In this document: positions 46,893 to 58,284 of the stretch, in pieces
Numbering within the stretch: position 1 is the first letter of the stretch
Layout: every line of letters begins with the position of its first letter
From: Gigaspora margarita
Lineage: Eukaryota; Glomeromycota; Glomeromycetes; Diversisporales; Gigasporaceae
Length of the DNA stretch: 64,000 nucleotides
Assembly (NCBI GenBank): GCA_009809945.1
Contig: WTPW01001004.1
Coordinates: forward strand, 198,976-262,975
Direction of reading: 5' to 3'
Notes under the pieces: model-generated
Databases searched by the model: none
What the model was told of the DNA's origin: nothing
Seen by the model: the letters and a program-made list of their open reading frames with translations, nothing else
Program-made: the position numbers and the translations under genes

Positions 46893-48588
46893 TAGGGTTC
46901 TGAAGTTCAGTTCAATAGAGGTTCAGGTTCAGGATCAATGAACCTGAACCTGAACATGCTCTAAAAGTTTAATACTGAACTGAACCTGAACTTAAAATTA
47001 TTGAACATGAACCTGAACCTGAACTTAAAAAAAGTTCAGTTCAGGTTCAGTTCAAGGTTCATGAACATGTTCAGGTTCATAATATATGCACATGTTTACC
47101 TAAATCACAAAGTTAGAATCAATTAATAAAATTTAGAGAATCATAGCATTTTGTATAATAATATTAATAAAATTGTTGAAAATATTGTTCTACATGAAAT
47201 TTTACTAATTGACCATAACTTCTTGCACAAAGTAATTGTTTAGCACCATAAAATACATAAAATCAGCATATTTTATTTTACTTTTCTTAAAATTTGAAGA
47301 AAAGATGCTTAATTTTGAAAATTTTTATCAAAAATTCAAAATTAAGCACTTTGATGCAAATTTTAAGAAAAATAAAATAAAATATACTGATATGATATAT
47401 TTTTTGATGCTAAAAAGTTTACTTAGAGCAAAAAGTTATAATCAATTAATAAAATTTAGAGAATCATAAAAATTTGTATAATTTTATTAATAAAATTATG
47501 CAAATTTCTATGATTCTCTAAATTTTACTAATTTTTTATAGCTGCTTGCTATAAGTAAACTTTTTAGCAACAAAAAATACATTATTTCGGTATATTTTAT
47601 TTTATTTTCCTTAAAATTTGTGTTAAAGATGCTTAACTTTGAATTTTTGATAAAAATTTCCAAAATTAAGCATCTTTTCTTCAAATTTTAAGAAAAGTAA
47701 AATAAAATATACCATTTTGATATATTTTTTGGTACTGAACAAGTTACTTAGTGCATGAAATTAGAATCAATTAATAAAATTTAGAGAATGATAGAAATTT
47801 GTATAATTTTATTAATAAAATTATACAAATTTCTATAATTCTCTAAATTTAACTAATTGATCCTAACTTCTTGCACTTAGTAAACTTGTTCATCACCAAA
47901 AATACATCAAATCATCATATTTTATTTTACTTTACTTAAAATTTGAAGAAAAGATGTTTAATTTTGAATTTTTGATGAAATTTTCAAAATAAGCATCCTT
48001 TCTTCAAATTTTAAAAAAAGTAAAGTAAAAATATACTATTTTGATGAATTTTTGGTACTAAACAAGTTTACTTAGTGCAAGAAGTTATGATCAATTATTA
48101 AAATTTCATATAAAATACGATTTTTAATAATTTCATTAATAAAATTATACAAAATGCTCTAAATTTACTAACTGATTTATAACTCTCACTCTAAGTAAAC
48201 TTGTTCAGTATCAAGAAATAAATATACTTTTATTCAGACTCAAACTATTTTGCAAAATTTGGACCAGCCTGACCAAACTTATGATTGAGTTTGAGTTTAG
48301 TATAAAGTTTTAAATAATAAAATTTAGAGCTTGAGTCTAGTCTGGACCAATCCAAATCTGGACCCAAACCTAGAATCACTAGTTCATATGAACACTAGAC
48401 TGAACCTGAACATGTTCATGAACTTATGAATTGAACCTGAACTGAACCTGAACCAGCTCTAAAAGTTCAATACTAAACCTGAACCTGAACATGTTTTAAA
48501 AAATGTTCAGGTTTAGGTTCAATACTGAACCTGAACCTGAACCTGAACTGACCTAAGTTCAGTTCAGTTCAAGTTCATAGGAACACTA
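46893..48588. mobile_element. hAT-like element with GTTCAG-word arms and hairpin-satellite core
   Basis: The ends TAGGGTTCTGAAGTTCAG and, inverted, TAGTGTTCCTATGAACTTG. Flanks ACTCTACC and AGCCTACC agree at 6 of 8, as expected for an old duplication. The arms are almost pure AGGTTCAGGTTC words, inverted on the two sides (46900-47090, 48390-48570). The centre is the palindromic array 47105-48190. Non-coding. Confidence 0.68.
47105..48190. repeat. Palindromic tandem array, ~325-bp period
   Basis: CAATTAATAAAATTTAGAGA occurs near 47122, 47443 and 47772 with a diverged copy near 48092; each is followed by its inverse. A second stem (TTAAAATTTGAAGAAAAGAT / CATCTTTTCTTCAAATTTTAA) alternates with it. 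The 77-aa frame here is a product of the repeat. Confidence 0.75.
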
Positions 48589-48601
48589 AGCCTACCCTTA
48601 A

Positions 48602-49361
48602 ATCTGTGACATATTGCCTTTGCCATATTTGCTAACATTTGCCCTTTTGCATGTTTGTTTATTTGCATATGTTCTATTTTAAGCAAAAAAATGTCCAAAA
48701 AAGTTAATCTAATATATCACAAAATTTAAGCATTTTGTATAGTCTACTCTCTTTCACTTTCTCTTTCTTTTGCTCTTGGTCTTGTTCTTGGTCTTTAGCA
48801 GACAAAAAAAATTTGAAGTATAATTAAAAATACTGGGTGCATTAGTGAATAGTAAGAAAATTTTTGTCCCTATGCAAACTTAAATTATAGATTTCTAGAT
48901 TTTTCTTTTTTTGAATTTTTTGTCTGGATTTTATACTGTCTAGATTAATTGATAATCTACAAAATTTTTTTGTACTTGGGAAGCAAAATATATTACGTCA
49001 TTGTTTTGTAATTCATATTGATGATTGCTGCTTTAATTAATTTATAATACCTTTTTTTTATACTAATCTTACCTTTATTGTTATACTACATATTAGGCTT
49101 TTATGCATGTTTATGCATAGCTGTTACATATATCTTAAAACATAAATATTTAATAATAAATAATTAAAATTAATTATAAAGAGAATCTTAGAATTTATCT
49201 GAAGATTCATAATATCATGTGTATAGCACATATACTGGGTTTGTTTAATGCTATATAAAAGCATTTTTTGTGTAATTCATTTTGATAAACTTGTAGCTGT
49301 ACGAATCTTCTAAATTCTGCCACAAGCGTCTATTTCTGTTATGCCTTGCTACTTATGGTAA
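48602..49361. other. Unassigned; contains one copy of a dispersed ~100-bp direct repeat
   Basis: 49225-49325 (TTTGTTTAATGC, TTTTGATAAACTTG, AAATTCTGYCACA) recurs at about 50180-50270. The rest is AT-rich with no recognisable feature. Confidence 0.4.
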
Positions 49362-49958
49362 GGGAAGTGCAGTAAATCACGTAATTAGGGTTTACATAGG
49401 TCCGACCCCCCTCCTCCCCTGTGATAGACTATTGACCAATCAAATTTTGTCTTTTTAATATTAAAAAAATTCAAAAATGTTTTTGACCCCGCATACGATA
49501 ACAGTCGCTACATAGTAAAGTCAAGATTTTACTATGTGAATCGATTAAAATTGCTTAAGTAAACTTGTTCAAAAGATCAAAATACACTTAGCCTAAAATT
49601 TTTATCAGTATTGGAGAACTTTTTATTATTTGACCTTTTGATTTTTTGTTCAACGAAAATTTTAAATTTTTTAAAAAAATACATTCGACGAACGTAAAAA
49701 TTAAAAGTTTATAATAAAAACTTCTTTAATTTTGATAAAATTTCAGGGTATATGTATTTTGATATTCCAAACAAGTTTACTTAATCGATAATTATCGATT
49801 AACATAGTAAAATTTAGACTTTACTATGTAGCAACTTTCTGCAAATTTTTATTATAATAAATACTTCAATATTATTGGCTATTTTACTCTATATATATAG
49901 GGCGTGATAAATGGGGACCCTCCTCCCCCAAAAAATTACGTGATTTACTGCACTTCCC
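49362..49958. mobile_element. 597-bp MITE, GGGAAGTGCAGTAAATCACG ends, TAA target
   Basis: 25 bp of exact terminal inverted repeat; TAA duplicated at 49359-49361 and 49959-49961, as in PIF/Harbinger elements. The core (CTACATAGTAAAGTC, AATCGATTAAA, TTGCTTAAGTAAACTTGTT) is the same as in the TA-flanked AAGCTACC family, whose ends are unrelated. Confidence 0.75.
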
Positions 49959-51399
49959 TAATCAATTCAAAAATAAAAAAGATATAGTATAACTTTCGGA
50001 ATCAGAATACCAGAACTATAGTATGAAGTATAAAGTGTATAATTTACAGGCAACTATTTGTGTGCAAAACCTTGGATCTTATTGGGAGACATATTTAAAT
50101 CAATCATAAGTGTGTAGTATCATCTGTATAATCTTATCCTTTATAGATAAATTTTATACATATTAATATTGATTTGATTATGTTTGTTTAATGCAGTATA
50201 TAATCAATTTTTGTAATTTTATTTTGATAAACTTGGTAGTTTCCAAATTCTGTCACATCCGTCAGTGACTATTGCAAAATCATCTTACTTTATTGCAGAT
50301 TACATTTATTTTTGTCTTTTATAGTTAGTATAGTGCTTTGGTTAAGGCTTTTTGATAGCATATGATTTTAGCAAATTTAGGTTTCTATGAATATCAGTAA
50401 ATAGAATATATTGAAGTAGGGCTAGGGGTATGAATAGGAGGCTGTGGCAAGTGGAGGTTAAGAGATGAAGTTTATAGTAAGGTTTTTTGTTCAGAAGGAA
50501 CTAAGTTATCTTTTGTTTTGCTATCACTTACCTTGGTAAGTGCTGTCTCTATCTTCCTCCCTCTCTGTTTAAGTGACCCTGCAAGTATTAGTAACGTTAG
50601 TCTGCTTGGGCGATATATTGGATTTTAAGGATACAGTCGCAGAAAAATTTCTTTGTAGTCAGTATTGGGGCTCCACAGTCAATAGCAAGTTTTTTATTTT
50701 GTTCCTTATTTTTGGTATAATGTATAATTACAAAAACATATACTGGTATTCCTCTTTTGCTATTAAAAAAGCAGTTTCACAACTTTAACTTTTTTTTTGC
50801 ATCTGTTCTATTATGTGTTTAACTAGGCTGTAATTCTGATAGCTCACTCTTTTACTATATAGTCTTGGCAGGTCACACTTCTAGTACTCTTGGTTTAATA
50901 ACTAACAGTACTAATTGCATATATCACTTTTATCACTAATCAGGTTACTACTAACCAAAATTACCTTATACTCATGGATAATAGATAATTTGAGACAAAA
51001 GCTGTCTCAATCTAGATATATCAAATCAATTCATGATAGACCACAATAGTTAGTAAGTTTTTTAACAAAATTTTTTACAGCAAACATGATAGTAATTTCA
51101 CTAATTCAATCTTAATTACTAATGTGCACCACAACTATTAGTAAATATGTAAAAAAATTTTTTACAGGAAATCTTAACATTGTAGAATTCATAACTATAA
51201 TTCCAATACAAAATGTGTTATAGAATTTATGACTATGATTCTAATACAAACTAAATCAATTTAAAACATATTGTGTATCACTATTGTTGTCATGGTTACA
51301 ATCAGGTCTTTGATATTTGATGAATTTGCCTTTGAAAGAAATTAGGTAAATGAAAAATGTTCAAGTTGCAACTGATATAGCATGTCTTGCACTCAGTGT
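49959..51399. other. Unassigned region
   Basis: Second copy of the ~100-bp direct repeat near 50180-50270. A 71-aa frame at 50573-50788 has no recognisable motif. Two TTTTTTACAG-type duplicated words occur near 51070 and 51155. Confidence 0.3.
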
Positions 51400-51640
51400 C
51401 AAACATGTGTTCCTCAAAAGAACTGTACAGAATAGATAGGTAGAAATAATGATTGTATTATCATAATGCAATACACAATGATGGATTATTACATTAGAAT
51501 CTTGAGAAAGTATCAAAGATGAATTGGAGAAAAAATTGAATGTATTATGCTTTATATAGCTTTGGATCTTGAATTGAGTCATTTTCAAGAACTCATTCAT
51601 TGTGATTTACACACTAGAAAGATTTTGCAAAGTGAACTAA
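51400..51640 (+). pseudogene. Protein kinase catalytic-loop relic
   Basis: The frame around 51500-51640 gives MNWRKKLNVL then IALDLELSHFQELIHCDLHTRKIL. That corresponds to the helix E and HRDxHxxNIL catalytic loop of the tyrosine-kinase-like families expanded in Glomeromycotina, with HRD changed to HCD and G to R before NIL. Sequence before 51500 has stops, and after 51660 no DFG region is seen. The TTAA element 51716-52211 begins soon after and may have removed or displaced the rest. Confidence 0.5.
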
Positions 51641-51715
51641 ATAGTGCTTACATCCAATATTTAAAATTTAATGTTCTTATAGTTCTCAATAAACATTTGA
51701 GTTTTTTTAAGAACC

Positions 51716-52211
51716 TTAAGGGTAGGGAATATGTTGATTATTTTTTATATGATCTTAGTGTCACAACGTGATTTTTACAAAAAATAGAAATATGCTACTA
51801 ATAAAACTTTTTACTATTACAATTAATCTTTATCAAATTTTTGTAGAAAATAGGTTAGATTATGTTCTTTATAGTAGTAAAAATTTTAACAAATAAAAAA
51901 TTTAAAAAAATGTACTTGTATATATTGTAAAGTTTCCAGGGGCCTCCAAATTTTCTGGGTTACACAAGATTATTAAGTAAATATCATATGATCATCATAT
52001 AATAAAATAATATCTAATTTTTAATACATGTATCTCAATAAATATCTGCTCAATTTTGATGATTTTACTACCATTAGAATCAGAAAAACCTATTCTACAA
52101 ATTTTAATTAATTTTTAAAAACTGTTTACATAATAAAATATTTTTAATATTCAAAAAAATCAGTGACACAAAAATCATATGAAAAATGATTGACATACCC
52201 CCTACCCTTAA
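51716..52211. mobile_element. 496-bp TTAAGGGTAGGG element, intact ends
   Basis: The ends TTAAGGGTAGGG and CCCTACCCTTAA with TTAA at both edges. The interior matches the left and right parts of 1686-3253 (TGCTACTAATAAAACTTTT; AGAATCAGAAAAACC) without the inserted palindrome, so it shows the ancestral short form. Confidence 0.72.
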
Positions 52212-53149
52212 TATTTAGAAAAAGGTTCTCTTATTTGAGAACATTTTATTCTTTTGAAATGTTCTCAAAGAGAACATTTATAAAATTTTATGTTCTAGAT
52301 TTACTAATGAGAACAATAAATTATTTAAAATGTTTATCAATTTGATAATGTAATTTGATTATGACAATTCTGTACATGTGTATATACTATGTATAGCATA
52401 TATGTTTAAGGAAATAATCTTTAAAGATTTTAAAATAAAATATTCATTAGCCATGCAGTGTGTTTTTTATTTTGAGAGTATCATTGTATAAACTTATATA
52501 TTGATAATTTGGGTCAAATGATATGCTAATACTAAATAAGTAAAAAAGACACAAAGTATTTGTTAGTACAAAGTTTAAATAGTTAAATAACAAAGTAATT
52601 AGATTCTAATTTATTGTATTAACTAATAGTAGCATTAGTAAAATATTATAGAAAGGGTTGTTTTACTATAAGCAAATATAAAAAGCACTTGAAATTTTAA
52701 CAAAATTATTAGAAATTAAATTGTATAATACATTGTGTTATATTGAAAAAATACAAAGAATTATTTACAAAGTTTCAAAAATTATTAGATAAGCATAAAC
52801 TTAGTATGTAAATTGTAAGTATAGAATTTATTTTCAAGTAAGTTATTATTCTATTAACAATAGAATTCTTTATTAAAAATTATTTTATTTACTATATTAA
52901 ACTATTAGAGCATAAGTTATTTATTTATAATCTACTTATTTTATTATTAAAAGTTAGATATAACTTTAATTCACAACATGTTAAACTACAAGAGAGTAAG
53001 TGCAGTATAAGAAAAGCTTAATTTTCAATTAGCATACCAAGAATGGTACAAACTTGACCATAAAATTAATTATTATATTATTGATTTTATTAAATTGAAT
53101 TAATTTTGTTGTAAATTAATAAATAATATATTACAATAATATAAACATG

Positions 53150-54262
53150 AACATTCTCATATCAACTCTTTCTGATGATTCTTCATACCAATTTTTTCAC
53201 AGACACTGATCTACAAAAACTATATGGATAATATGTTTAGCTACAACAGAACTCTACTAGTAGCAGCTAGAACTAAAGGCCATTCTCTGCATGTTTTGGT
53301 TGTAACTGAAATAGAGCTAAAAAAGAGTCAAACCCTTGTAAGTGAGGTCTTCTGGTAGAAGACTATTGTATTACCAAACAAAGAAGTAATAGACAAGCCC
53401 TGGAGTTCAGTCAAAATTTACAGAAGCTTTAGCAGAAATAAATATTGAGTTAAAGATATTTTTCTATCTAGTATAACTCTGTTAAATTGTTATAATTTGG
53501 TACACCCTCTCTTGCTCCTTTAACTTTTCCAAATTTTCAACAAAGTGGGCTTTCTAGCTTATCATCTCCAAAAGATCAGCAGTGTTTACTGCTTCCATTT
53601 TGGGTTATGCATCTACCAAAATGGTATTGTTTTGGCAGTAGTAAATTACATTATTCTGTACATGGGATAAATAATGAATAACATGCTAGGAATCTTTATG
53701 GAACCATCTAGAAAATTCTTGTATTATTTCAAATTTAGACATAGTTTTACTCAAAGTTAGTTTTTTCACATATAGTATTTTGATAAAGTAGTATACTTTA
53801 TACAGTCTATATAATTTTTAAATATATTCACAATCTTTGTCAAAATAACTGACTTTTTTTTGTTTTCCTTCTCTTTTCTCTTTGTTTTTTTAGTTAGTTT
53901 TTGGTTTTCATTTAGGTTTGTAGAATTACCCTCTTTTTTTTACTTCTCTTATAGATTCATAAACATCTTTTGTTTATTAAAGTAGAGTAGGGTTTTAACT
54001 CTCCTTGTCCTAAAGGCTAGGTAAGAAAGATTAAAAAAAGGTAGCAATCTTGACAAGGCTAACAACTGCTAACAGTAATTTAAAAACCAGATGCATATGT
54101 TGTTAAGGTTTTTAAGGAGAAAAAAGTTGTTGTAGCAGATCACGTTTAGGTACTTCAGTAACTGGATGAGTCTTTATTGTGATATGGAGAGTGATAGTAG
54201 TATCATCATATAATTATATTTAACTCTGAAATAATAAAGGCAGGATTGCTAAAAAAAATAAA
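53150..54262 (+). other. Possible retrotransposon 3' region
   Basis: The stretch ends AATAATAAAGGCAGGATTGC followed by AAAAAAAAT, i.e. poly(A) signal, GGCAGGAYTGC and A tail. That tail is shared with SINE copies 1 and 3. No protein could be read upstream, where fragments such as FQQSGLSSLSSPKDQQ are only suggestive. It may be the 3' end of a LINE that mobilises the SINEs. Confidence 0.3.
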
Positions 54263-54307
54263 TATGAACATTCTTTAAAAATTAATGTTCAATATATTTA
54301 ATATATA

Positions 54308-54985
54308 TATATATATTTTTTATACTTTAATAGTCCTGCCAGTACGCTATATACTGCACAATATATTAATATTGCCCATTCGGAATTATGAGTGAGGATA
54401 CAACTAGCCACACATGCACTTTTGGTGCCTAATTTAAGTAGTCCGCCTGAAGGTGCTACACTAGCTGCCATACCTACAATTCAACTATGGGTATTGTCTA
54501 TTTAAACCCTCTGGTCCATACCAAGTCCTCATATACCATGTCTGACTTCCTCAGCTACCCCTAACGGTGCCCAAGTGTGACTGTAGCACAGACATTTTCC
54601 ATATTCCACACATGTACCGATGCCTGAATTCTTCAGAAGCCAAAGGCTACTGGCCCTTTATTAGGTTTGTTCCGATCATAGCACAAACTTCTCATTTTGG
54701 TTGCACTTTTAGGACCAATTTTTACTACCTTCTAACTTGGGACTTGCCAACGAATTCTCGTAGGTTTTTTCTGGTTCTTTGAATTTGTGATATAATACAC
54801 CATTGCGCCCGTAGGCTCCCATTCGAGATGGTAGAACCAAGATTACAGGTTTTGCGCCCAACTGATCATAAGCCATGATTACTGAACACAGGTTTTAATT
54901 TTTGAAATGTCACTAGTGGGATTTGAACTGACAACCTGCTGCTTGGGGGTGACACCTTGACCACTTTTCTAAAGCGCCACACCCT
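54308..54985 (-). mobile_element. tRNA-headed SINE-like retroposon, copy 3 (~680 bp)
   Basis: Minus strand. The head shows TTAGAAAAGTGGTCAAGG (a near-canonical A box) and AGTTCAAATCC (B box). The body shares GTATGGCAGCTAGTGTAG and GACTACTTAAATTAGGC with copies 1 and 2 and the GGCAGGACT tail with copy 1. A perfect 17-bp duplication AATATATTTAATATATA lies at 54291-54307 and 54986-55002. The 71-aa plus-strand frame inside is not a gene. Confidence 0.78.
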
Positions 54986-55539
54986 AATATATTTAATATA
55001 TAATAAATACTAAAAAGTTTTAGAAAACAATAAAAATTTAAATTATGCTCTTTTGAGAACACAACTTTCAATTTGAATTTTAAATACTGCTAACATCACT
55101 GATTTTGCCCTTTTGATATTTACAGTACAACTAAAACATCAGTTAGAAGAACTTTTAATAAAATTCTATTTGATACTAATCTTCAATTTAAGATCATTGA
55201 TAAAACAAGACCTAGATATATTCATACTCTAGAATTTTATATTAGATCAGCTAGTGCTGCATAGATAATGATTCTGATAAATAACCAACTGCTACTAAAT
55301 TGTGACAAAGTGACTCATTGGGTGGATAAAAATTAGCATTTGGGTAAAAGATAGGATCTGCTTATATGATTGATGTTGGGTTTCTAATACTGGTTTTGAA
55401 ATGATATAAACAACTTGATAAATAAAAGGAATAGGAAAATGATGGCTAAAAAAAGTGAGTCAATAAGTGGTCTATTATATTAGAAGACTTATCAAGTAGC
55501 ACTCCTCCTTTTAATAACTTATAATTCATGAATTCCTAG

Positions 55540-56370
55540 TACTAGGACATAAATAAGTACTGTGCAGGGAGCAAGAGAAAAAAAAAACTATAAGTTGCAT
55601 TATTCTTTAAACTGTCTAGCAGACAAATTTGCCTGCCAAAATCATTTTTAAAAAGTTTTTTTAAATTTTCTTAAAATTTATTTAAGCTTGACCTCTATTT
55701 ATTAAATAAAATTAAAGATTTTTCTTTTATAAATAAAATATTTAAATTTTATTATTTTATCTTTAATTTTGATCAAGATATTACATTTTTAACAAAACTT
55801 ATTTTTTAATTTTACTGTTAAAATTTTAAAAAGTTTCTTAAAATTTTATATGTTCCCAAAGAAAAATTTTTTAGTTACTACTAAGTAAAGTCTAAATTTT
55901 GCTTAATAAATTATAAAAGTTATAATAATAAAAGTAGTTTAATTTTAAATTGTTTACAACTTTAGATTAAGGTAATAGGGTTTAAATCTTAAATTTTTAT
56001 TAAGTAAAACAAAAAAAAAGAAAAAAATTTTTAAAATTAAAATTTTTTTAAAAAATTATAAAATTTTCTTTTATAAGCAACCTCAAATTTTTTATAAATA
56101 TTAAGCAAATAAAATGAAGTTTTAAATAACATATAATCATAGTATTTATTTTAAAAAAAAATTATAAAATATTTTTATTTTTTAAAAAAAGATCAGACAT
56201 GAATTTATAAAATTTAAGCAGGCAAATTTGCCTGCATATCTGGACAGTTTAAGGGATACCCTGGTACTGGAACATAAATAAGTACTGTAGAGAAAGAGAG
56301 CGAGATAAAAAAAAATCTATAAGTCACATAATACCCTGGTATTAGATCATAAATAAGTACTGTACAGGAA
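55540..56370 (+). repeat. ~80-bp tandem repeat, three copies, split by a MITE
   Basis: ACATAAATAAGTACTGTRCAGG followed by an A-rich tract and TATAAGT(T/C)(G/A)CAT recurs near 55549, 56272 and 56350. The first and second are separated by the element 55605-56254. Confidence 0.6.
55605..56254. mobile_element. 650-bp element, CTTTAAACTGTC ends
   Basis: The ends CTTTAAACTGTCTAGCAG and, inverted, CCTTAAACTGTCCAGATATG. A second pair, CAAATTTGCCTGC / GCAGGCAAATTTG, lies just inside. The centre is AT-rich and palindromic. The target duplication is unclear. Confidence 0.6.
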
Positions 56371-56486
56371 GGCAAAAATAAAATTTTTTATGTTATCTAT
56401 ATATTGAGATGCTGTATTCTGGTTGTGTAACTAAAAACTTGAAGATCAAAGCAATACCCCAGCATGGTAATGTGATAAGAGTAATA

Positions 56487-56802
56487 CCGTATGTGTCCGA
56501 AAATAAGCTACCTTTTTTGGCCAAAAAATTACATGAAAAAACGTGGGGTAGCTTATTTTCAAATATAGAGATTTTTGAAAAAATCAAAAAACGACTAATA
56601 AAAAGTTATCTAAATGACACCAAATTTTACTATAGGTGTATTTTGATGTCCTGAACAAGTTTACTTAATGGTACTTTTGAGGTTTACTTTGTAAAATTTA
56701 GACTTTTATATGTAGCAACTGCTAACGGATTTTTTAAAATTTTTGAAAAAAATCAGGGGGGCAGCTTATTTTAGGTACTAGCTTATTTTCAGACATATAC
56801 AG
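56487..56802. repeat. AAGCTACC-family MITE (TA target)
   Basis: The ends CCGTATGTGTCCGAAAATAA and, inverted, CTGTATATGTCTGAAAATAA with TA on both sides. Frames on both strands across it are shadows of the palindrome. Confidence 0.72.
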
Positions 56803-56939
56803 TAGTAATAAATACCATTTACCTTCTTTGAATGTACCAAGTGGGTAAAGGTTTTGCATGGTTATATAATATAAGAAAGAAATTGTAAAGTTTATTCTCA
56901 TCTTATTGATAGGCATAAATTATTCTAACATAAGTATCA

Positions 56940-57060
56940 AGTTTGTTATTGCTATTACATAGGAGTAGCAGTCGATATCGATAAGCATAGAGTGTTTGAA
57001 TATTATTTGAAGTCTGCTAAGTAAGTAAAAAATGCAAGATGGACAAGTAGAACTAAAGAT
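56940..57060 (+). pseudogene. Sel1-like repeat relic
   Basis: The frame gives GVAVDIDKHRVFEYYLKSAK then a stop. This matches the G-x-G-V-x-x-D-x-x-K-A-x-x-Y-x-x-x-A-A pattern of Sel1 (SLR) repeats, which in these fungi follow kinase domains or stand alone. Only one repeat is readable. Confidence 0.42.
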
Positions 57061-58284
57061 GTCGATGGACTTATTAAAAAATTGTGATATAGAGCTATGA
57101 ATATATATAGATGAAATCGAGTAGAATCCTTTTAATAAAGTATAGTTTTCAGAAGATTGGTAATAAGTTTTCTCAACTAGTGAATGATATAGTTTACAAC
57201 ATTTGAAGATATGCCTCAGATAGAAAACTGTGAATAGTTGGAGGGCAAAAGGAAGTTGTGGATTTGAAGTATCCTAGAACTGATTTGTAGAGATTTTGGG
57301 TTCAAGAACAAGAGTCAAAAAGGGTCTAAATTACAATCAGTTCTTTAGAAAGAACTGGCCTTCAGGGTTAGTAGTATAATAAAAGGTCAGGCCTAATTAT
57401 GTGTGCTATAGATTGAGTTTCAAATTATCAATTACCATATCTAATAATGACCAATTAAAAAATCAAGTAGGGTACCCCCAATCAAAAATAAGTATTGAAC
57501 AATTGATTGATTAATTAATGATGTAATTTAAAAAAGTTAAATCAATGAATCATGCAGTAATCAATTTTAGGGTCAACAATAAAAAATATATAAGAAATAA
57601 TGACTAGCATTTCTAGAGTTAGACTTGACTGTGCAAATAAAAAAAAATAAAAACTAAGACTTATACTTGTACTTTCACCTTGAGAAATGGATGTGACTGT
57701 AAGTACATAGTAGGTTGGTCACAACTCTTATATGCGAGGAAGGGGCACATAGAAACAAAAAAATACTGCTATTACAGAAAATGGAGGAAAAACCTAGTGC
57801 ACAAGTTCAAATAAGGAAGGCAACGAATAGTATCAAATAATAAAATCAACTATCTCTGTTCAATAATTACCATAGCACCATCTAATTTATGTATTAGAGT
57901 AGTAAAACCCATTTATCTACAACAAAATACTCAAGAAGTTGAAGATAATAAAAAAGAAATACCCTATTAGAAAAATGCAATTAATAAATATTTTGATTAT
58001 TTATATGATATACTCTGAATACTTTCAAAAATATAACTTAAAGCTTATACAACTATCTCCAACTGTAAGACAACCAAGACTAAAAGTTCCAAAAAATCAT
58101 TTTGGTACAAAAATAAAAAATCACTACTTCTAAGATTTTTTAACTATAAAGTTAAAGATAGTAAACAAACAACCTAATAACAAAAATAAATTATATATAA
58201 AAAAATAGACACAATAAAAATCTAAAATGCATATATTATATGTAAGCTAAAAATAAAAAAAAACAAAAGTGAAAATAAAAAAAA
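57061..58284. other. Unassigned AT-rich DNA
   Basis: No repeat unit or family motif was recognised. The 64-aa frame at 57939 is probably chance. Confidence 0.3.

Larger units (their letters stand above)
46542..48601. mobile_element. TTAAGGGTAG element broken inside its right end
   Basis: The left end TTAAGGGTAGGGTGAATATC. The right end is cut: GATCTATATTCACTCTACC runs to 46892 and the last CTTAA is at 48597-48601. Removing 46893-48596 restores a good inverse of the left end. Third member of the family at 1686 and 51716. Confidence 0.72.
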
